Source of the DNA: Aldehydirespirator sp965220645
Lineage (GTDB): Bacteria; Actinomycetota; Acidimicrobiia; Acidimicrobiales; Aldehydirespiratoraceae
Assembly (NCBI GenBank): GCA_965220645.1
Contig: OZ244836.1
Coordinates: 2,232,001-2,296,000 of the forward strand
Direction: 5' to 3'
DNA length: 64,000 nt
Shown: positions 60,248 to 64,000 of the stretch, one piece after another
Layout: each line of letters starts with the position of its first letter
How positions within the stretch are numbered: the stretch's first letter is position 1
Notes under the pieces: generated by a model
Told to the model about the DNA's origin: nothing
Databases searched by the model: none
Seen by the model: the letters and a program-made list of their open reading frames with translations, nothing else
Position numbers and translations under genes: made by a program

Positions 60248-60921
60248 CAACCATCACGACTGTGGTCTGTTTCGGCGATTCGAACACTTGGGGCTACTGC
60301 GTGGCGCGCGCCGCCGACCCTGTCCCCCGACTCCCGCTAGAGAATCGATGGACGTCAGTGATGGCGCGGCATCTCGGACCGGATCACGTGGTCATTGCTG
60401 AGGGGCTGCCTGGACGGACCACTGTGTTCGATGACCCAATGGACGGTGAGCATCTCAATGGCCGCAGATTGCTTCGCGCTTGTCTCGAGTCGCACAAGCC
60501 GGTCGATGTCATAGTGCTCCTGCTTGGAACCAATGACCTCAAGAGCCGATATGCCGCATCGGAGTGGGACATCGCCCACGGAGCGGGAACACTGCTCGAC
60601 CTCACGTGCCAGAGTGGATGCGGGCCCGCAGGCCGGGCGCCGCACGCACTTCTCGTCGCACCGCCACCGACGCGCGTCACGGGCCTCGGGGCACCGTACG
60701 AGAACATACTTGCGGGCGCCGACACCAAGTCCAGGAAGTTCAACGCCGCGTTCTCTGCCATCGCCGCAAACCGGGACGTCGCCTACTTCAACGCAGGCGA
60801 TGTCATCGAGTCCAGCCCGGTAGACGGAGTGCACTGGTCGCCCGAAGCACACAAGGCCCTCGGACAGGCGATCGCGAGCTTGGTGGTAAGCCTCACCGAG
60901 GGGTCAAGATCTGCCGAATGA
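60244..60921 (+). CDS. SGNH-family hydrolase
   Basis: This 225-residue GDSL/SGNH esterase has the four blocks: G-D-S-N near residues 11-14, the Gly of G-L-P-G-R-T, the Asn in G-T-N-D and D-G-V-H-W with the catalytic Asp/His. There is no signal peptide, so it acts in the cytoplasm. It overlaps the upstream permease and the downstream kinase by ATGA. It may deacylate an imported acetylated or acylated sugar before phosphorylation. Confidence 0.92.
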   Translation: MTTITTVVCFGDSNTWGYCVARAADPVPRLPLENRWTSVMARHLGPDHVVIAEGLPGRTTVFDDPMDGEHLNGRRLLRACLESHKPVDVIVLLLGTNDLKSRYAASEWDIAHGAGTLLDLTCQSGCGPAGRAPHALLVAPPPTRVTGLGAPYENILAGADTKSRKFNAAFSAIAANRDVAYFNAGDVIESSPVDGVHWSPEAHKALGQAIASLVVSLTEGSRSAE

Positions 60922-61601
60922 TGCAACGGGCACTCGACAACGACGAGCCGCGACTTGACGCGGCCCATGAACCCGGGCGCACCACTGCGGCGGGGCTCCT
61001 GGAGTTGGTTGTCGGACTTCACGCCGCTGACAGAAGGTGCCTGATCGGGCTGACGGGTCCGCCTGGCTCGGGGAAGTCGCACCTGGCCGCGCATCTGGCC
61101 AGGTCGCTGAGCCCCGCTCCGCCGGTGGTGCCGCTGGACGGATTCCACCTGGCTCAGGCGGTGATCGACGCAATGGGAATGGGCGACCGCAGAGGCTCGC
61201 CCGAGACGTTCGACGCCTGGGGCTTCGTCAGCCTGATCACCCGGATGGCGGACCCGGCCGGCGATGCCGTGGTGTATGCGCCAAAGTTCGATCGCAGCAT
61301 CGAGGAGCCGATCGCGGGGGCCATCCCGGTCGAGCCCACCGACCAGTTGGTGGTCGTCGAAGGCAACTACCTGCTGCTCGACGAGGCTCCCTGGGATCGG
61401 ATCCGTCCCGCACTCGACCTTTGCGTCTACCTGGAGATCGACGACGAGACCCGGATACGCCGTCTCGTCGACCGGCACGTGCAGTACGGCAAGACACCCC
61501 CCGAGGCCGAGCGCTTCGTGCGCGACTCCGACGAACGGAACGCTCGGCTGATCCACACAACCCGCGACCGTGCCGACTTCGTAGTCCGTATGGACCCTTG
61601 A
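60918..61601 (+). CDS. P-loop sugar/nucleoside kinase family protein
   Basis: This 227-residue P-loop kinase has G-P-P-G-S-G-K-S (47-54), D-G-F-H-L near residue 75 and V-V-V-E-G-N-Y-L-L-L-D near 148, the pattern of the uridine kinase/pantothenate kinase-like group. FrcK, encoded in fructose ABC operons, is of this type. Position at the end of the CUT1 operon makes it a likely kinase for the imported sugar or the product of the SGNH enzyme. ATG 60918 overlaps the previous stop. The true substrate is unknown. Confidence 0.85.
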   Translation: MMQRALDNDEPRLDAAHEPGRTTAAGLLELVVGLHAADRRCLIGLTGPPGSGKSHLAAHLARSLSPAPPVVPLDGFHLAQAVIDAMGMGDRRGSPETFDAWGFVSLITRMADPAGDAVVYAPKFDRSIEEPIAGAIPVEPTDQLVVVEGNYLLLDEAPWDRIRPALDLCVYLEIDDETRIRRLVDRHVQYGKTPPEAERFVRDSDERNARLIHTTRDRADFVVRMDP

Positions 61602-61641
61602 GCCCGCCCCGGCGACCAGTTGCCGGAAGGATTGTGTAAAG

Positions 61642-61658
61642 CATTCATAGCTTGAATG
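61642..61658 (+). promoter_or_regulatory. Inverted repeat over ATPase start codon
   Basis: CATTCA (61642-61647) and TGAATG (61653-61658) are a perfect palindrome with a 5-base spacer; the right arm includes the ATG at 61656. Another ATTCAG lies just inside the gene. This could be a self-operator or an mRNA hairpin that hides the start codon. Confidence 0.5.
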
Positions 61659-62897
61659 GATATCATTCAGGTCATGGGTAATGTGATCCGACCCAGACTG
61701 GTCGAACCGAGCCTCACCGAGCGCCTGGGCGTCATGCCCGCGGTGGTGGTCACCGGTGCGCGCCAGACGGGCAAGAGCACTCTGGCCCGAGAGTTGACAC
61801 CCGGGAGCAGGCGCTACCTGTCGCTCGACGACCTAGATGTGGTTGACACAGCTCGCCGCGATCCCGAGGTCCTAGTGGGAGGCAGCACGCCGGTGACGAT
61901 TGACGAGGTGCAGCGCGAGCCCCAGCTGCTCCTCGCAGTCAAGCGCGCCATCGACCGGGAGCGCCGGCCGGGCCAGTTCCTGCTCACCGGTTCGGCCAAC
62001 CTGCTGCTGATGCGGCAGGTCTCGGAGTCGCTGGCAGGTCGTGCGAGCTACCTGACCCTCTGGCCCATGACGCGGCAAGAGCAGCGCGGCCTAGGGAGCG
62101 GCGGCATCTGGGAGCAGTTGCTGGAGACTCCGGACCATCAGTGGCCCGAGCTGGTGGCGGCCCAGCCGCACGAGCCGGAGGACTGGAAGTCCCTTGCCCG
62201 TCGGGGCGGACTGCCGACGCCGGCTTTGCACCTCGAGACGCCGCGCCAGCAAGCCATCTGGTTCGACGGGTATGTGCGCACCTACATGGAGCGCGACCTG
62301 CGGGACCTGTCGTCGATAGCCGGGCTGCCGGACTTCAGGCGCCTCATGCGGGCCGCCTGCCTGAGGCTGGGTCAGACCGTCAACCAGACCCGGCTCGGGC
62401 GGGACGTGGCCCTCCCGCAATCGACGGTGCACCGCTACCTGAACCTGCTGGAGACCTCTCATCTGCTGGTACGGGTGCCTGCCTACTCTGTGAACCGCAC
62501 CAAGCGACTCATCAAGTCGCCCAAGCTCTACTGGAACGACACGGGTGCCGCCATGCACCTCGCCCAGCTCAACGAGCCCGCCGGCGCCCATCTCGAGAAT
62601 CTGGTGCTGAACGACCTCCTGGCGTGGCGCGACGCCCGGCTGGACCGTGCGGAGGTCCTGCACTGGCGCACCTCGGCCGGCGAGGAGGTCGACTTCGTAG
62701 TGGAGTCCGGCGACGGCCTGCTTCCCATCGAGGTGAAGGCGTCGTCGAGCCCCCGGCTCCGGGATGCGGCCCACCTGCGGTCCTTCCGGACCGAGTACGG
62801 CCCGCGGGCCAGGTCGGGCCTGCTGCTGCACGGCGGTACGGACACGCAATGGCTCGCACCCGACGTACTGGCGGTCCCCTGGTGGCGAGTGCTCTGA
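61656..62897 (+). CDS. AAA ATPase with DUF4143 (nuclease-like) domain
   Basis: This 413-residue protein has an N-terminal AAA_14-type ATPase with Walker A G-A-R-Q-T-G-K-S-T (34-42) and Walker B V-T-I-D-E-V-Q near 80-86. The DUF4143 half ends with E-E-V-D-F-V-V-E and L-P-I-E-V-K, the acidic-Lys arrangement of PD-(D/E)xK nuclease folds. Such genes are common, often solitary and horizontally spread; the physiological role is not settled. P-Q-S-T-V-H-R-Y-L-N-L-L-E resembles a winged helix and could bind DNA. A degraded relative is at 5624-5758. Confidence 0.9.
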   Translation: MDIIQVMGNVIRPRLVEPSLTERLGVMPAVVVTGARQTGKSTLARELTPGSRRYLSLDDLDVVDTARRDPEVLVGGSTPVTIDEVQREPQLLLAVKRAIDRERRPGQFLLTGSANLLLMRQVSESLAGRASYLTLWPMTRQEQRGLGSGGIWEQLLETPDHQWPELVAAQPHEPEDWKSLARRGGLPTPALHLETPRQQAIWFDGYVRTYMERDLRDLSSIAGLPDFRRLMRAACLRLGQTVNQTRLGRDVALPQSTVHRYLNLLETSHLLVRVPAYSVNRTKRLIKSPKLYWNDTGAAMHLAQLNEPAGAHLENLVLNDLLAWRDARLDRAEVLHWRTSAGEEVDFVVESGDGLLPIEVKASSSPRLRDAAHLRSFRTEYGPRARSGLLLHGGTDTQWLAPDVLAVPWWRVL

Positions 62898-62926
62898 CTG
62901 CGGCGCAGCCGCCTGACGCGAGAGCC

Positions 62927-63997
62927 CTAGGAGAGGAACTCGGAGGCGCCGACGTCGACGCAGTGCTGGGTGTGCCGCTGGATCATCGTCATGAACATCT
63001 CATCGCCGCGGGGATCAGGGCTGCTGAACGTGGCGCCCAGCACCGTGATGATGATCCCGTGCATAGCGGCCCGCCGGTACATGTCCCAGCACTCGGTCTC
63101 GCCCAACTCGACGCCCGCCTCACCGAAGTGCCGGCGGCAACTCGACACCAGCTCGCGCTCCCAGCGCCGGCGGTCGCCGACCTCGACGCTGCCCCCGAGA
63201 AAGTACCCGATGTCGGTCAGCGGGCTCGCCTCGGCCGGCGTCTGCCAGTCGACGATGGTGGCGGTGGCCTCCCGGAACAGGATGTTCTCGCTCCGGAAAT
63301 CGCCGTGCACGAGGGTGGTCGCCCCCTCGTAGGAGGAAGCTGCCGAAGCGAAGTTGTCCACATAGAGCTCGCCGAAGGCCAGACGATCGGCGTCGAGCCC
63401 GTGACCGAACCGGTCCACGAAGCCGGGCCAGGCGTCCTGCAGCAGCAGCTGCGCGAATCCGGCGTTCTCGCTGCCGCGGGTCGAGCCGACCACATGGTCG
63501 AAGCCGGAGAGGCTGCTGTCGCCGTAGAAGGCAGCGGCCAGCTTCACCGCCTCGCGCAGCGCCACCACGGTGTGCGCGTAGCTCTCACCCACCATCTGGA
63601 TGCCCGACTCGGCCGGGCTCATGTCCTCCAGCAGCAGCAGGAACGACCCGCGATCGGAACTGATCTCGCTGCCGTAGACGGTCGGGATGCGTATCGAGGC
63701 TCTCGGAGCCAGCACCCGGTAGAACATCACCTCGTTGTAGTAGGCGCCCGCCGCGCCGGCCAGGGACCGGGCCCGCTCATCGGCAGCCGGGAACTTCGCG
63801 ACCAGCGTCGCTGGAGCCTCGCTCGCGGCTCGGTCATAGGACAGGAAGTAGCGGGCGTTGTCACCCATCTTGCCCGTGCCGATCAGATCGAAGCGGGCCG
63901 AGCCGACCCGATTTGCGCCCAGGACGCCCGCGGCCCGCAGGTAGCCGGTCAGCTGCTCCGGTCCCAGCGCCTCCGGCCTAGTTGGGAAGTCCGTCAC
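62927..63997 (-). CDS. APH-type phosphotransferase family protein
   Basis: This 356-residue aminoglycoside phosphotransferase-fold protein has the catalytic loop L-V-H-G-D-F-R-S-E-N-I-L-F (about residues 227-239) and the metal motif V-D-W-Q in place of D-F/D-W-E near 247-250, with a Lys near A-K-F-P. The family includes small-molecule kinases and acyl-CoA-associated phosphotransferases of unknown substrate; the gene is often near acyl-CoA dehydrogenases in actinobacteria. The ATG at 63997 is 4 bases from the window edge, so its upstream region is not visible. Confidence 0.85.
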   Translation of the reverse strand: MTDFPTRPEALGPEQLTGYLRAAGVLGANRVGSARFDLIGTGKMGDNARYFLSYDRAASEAPATLVAKFPAADERARSLAGAAGAYYNEVMFYRVLAPRASIRIPTVYGSEISSDRGSFLLLLEDMSPAESGIQMVGESYAHTVVALREAVKLAAAFYGDSSLSGFDHVVGSTRGSENAGFAQLLLQDAWPGFVDRFGHGLDADRLAFGELYVDNFASAASSYEGATTLVHGDFRSENILFREATATIVDWQTPAEASPLTDIGYFLGGSVEVGDRRRWERELVSSCRRHFGEAGVELGETECWDMYRRAAMHGIIITVLGATFSSPDPRGDEMFMTMIQRHTQHCVDVGASEFLS

Positions 63998-64000
63998 GGG

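Overview
The window looks like a chromosomal segment of a high-GC actinobacterium. The likely class is Acidimicrobiia or a close relative, an inference from gene content: many short-chain dehydrogenases (SDRs), luciferase-like monooxygenases (LLMs), LacI and IclR regulators, Ala/Pro/Glu-rich substrate-binding lipoproteins with an A-A-C lipobox, a furA-katG pair and an ERCC4-Lsr2 protein. I found no rRNA, tRNA, CRISPR array, insertion sequence or prophage.

Layout. 0-6 kb is loosely packed: small exported or anchored proteins, a frameshifted PIN-domain gene with a coupled partner, an ERCC4-type nuclease fused to an Lsr2 DNA-binding domain, an AhpD-like peroxidase gene with an in-frame UGA, a PIG-L deacetylase and a remnant of a DUF4143 ATPase. 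6-12 kb has a MOSC protein, a D-erythronate dehydrogenase-like enzyme, an SDR, furA-katG and an alpha/beta hydrolase. 12-15 kb has an M24 protein of DddP type next to a DmdA/GcvT-like protein. 15-23 kb is a catabolic module: a divergent PucR-type regulator, then DUF917, hydantoinase, and a ribose-type ABC importer whose ATPase is frameshifted. It is flanked by two pieces of an oligopeptide-ABC ATPase in opposite orientation. 23-36 kb is mixed metabolism: acyl-CoA dehydrogenase, SDRs, an MFS transporter, class II aldolase, selD, a nitronate monooxygenase family protein, an SRAP protein, HIT, a CDP-alcohol phosphatidyltransferase, two LLMs, a carboxymuconolactone-decarboxylase (CMD) fold protein and a sulfurtransferase. 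36-45 kb is a tightly coupled glycerol-type operon: a CUT1 importer (carbohydrate uptake transporter family 1), a Gfo/Idh/MocA oxidoreductase, IclR, GlpD, GlpK and an SDR. 45-61.6 kb is a LacI-controlled sugar regulon with an AglEFG-like alpha-glucoside importer, a GH13 alpha-glucosidase, a second LacI, a second CUT1 importer, an SGNH hydrolase and a P-loop kinase. An aldo-keto reductase plus SsuD/SmoC-like monooxygenase pair sits inside it. The right end has an intact DUF4143 ATPase and a phosphotransferase.

Most notable result. Two genes carry in-frame UGA codons exactly where selenocysteine or cysteine is expected. They are selD (SHGAG-UGA-GCK) and an AhpD-like protein whose CxxC becomes C-H-Y-UGA. 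In the second, a hairpin with a GGUCU loop lies 18 nt after the UGA, the loop and spacing I recall for the E. coli fdhF SECIS. Both genes appear interrupted if UGA is read as stop, but each is complete if it is read as selenocysteine.

Regulation. Three promoters upstream of the aglE-like, GH13 and second CUT1 lipoprotein genes share one layout: a -35/-10 pair followed at once by a TGTAA(A/G)CG-type LacI operator. They probably form one regulon under the two LacI paralogues. None of the three CUT1 importers has its own ATPase, so a shared ATPase elsewhere is likely. Each CUT1 lipoprotein gene is separated from its permeases by a GC-rich hairpin.
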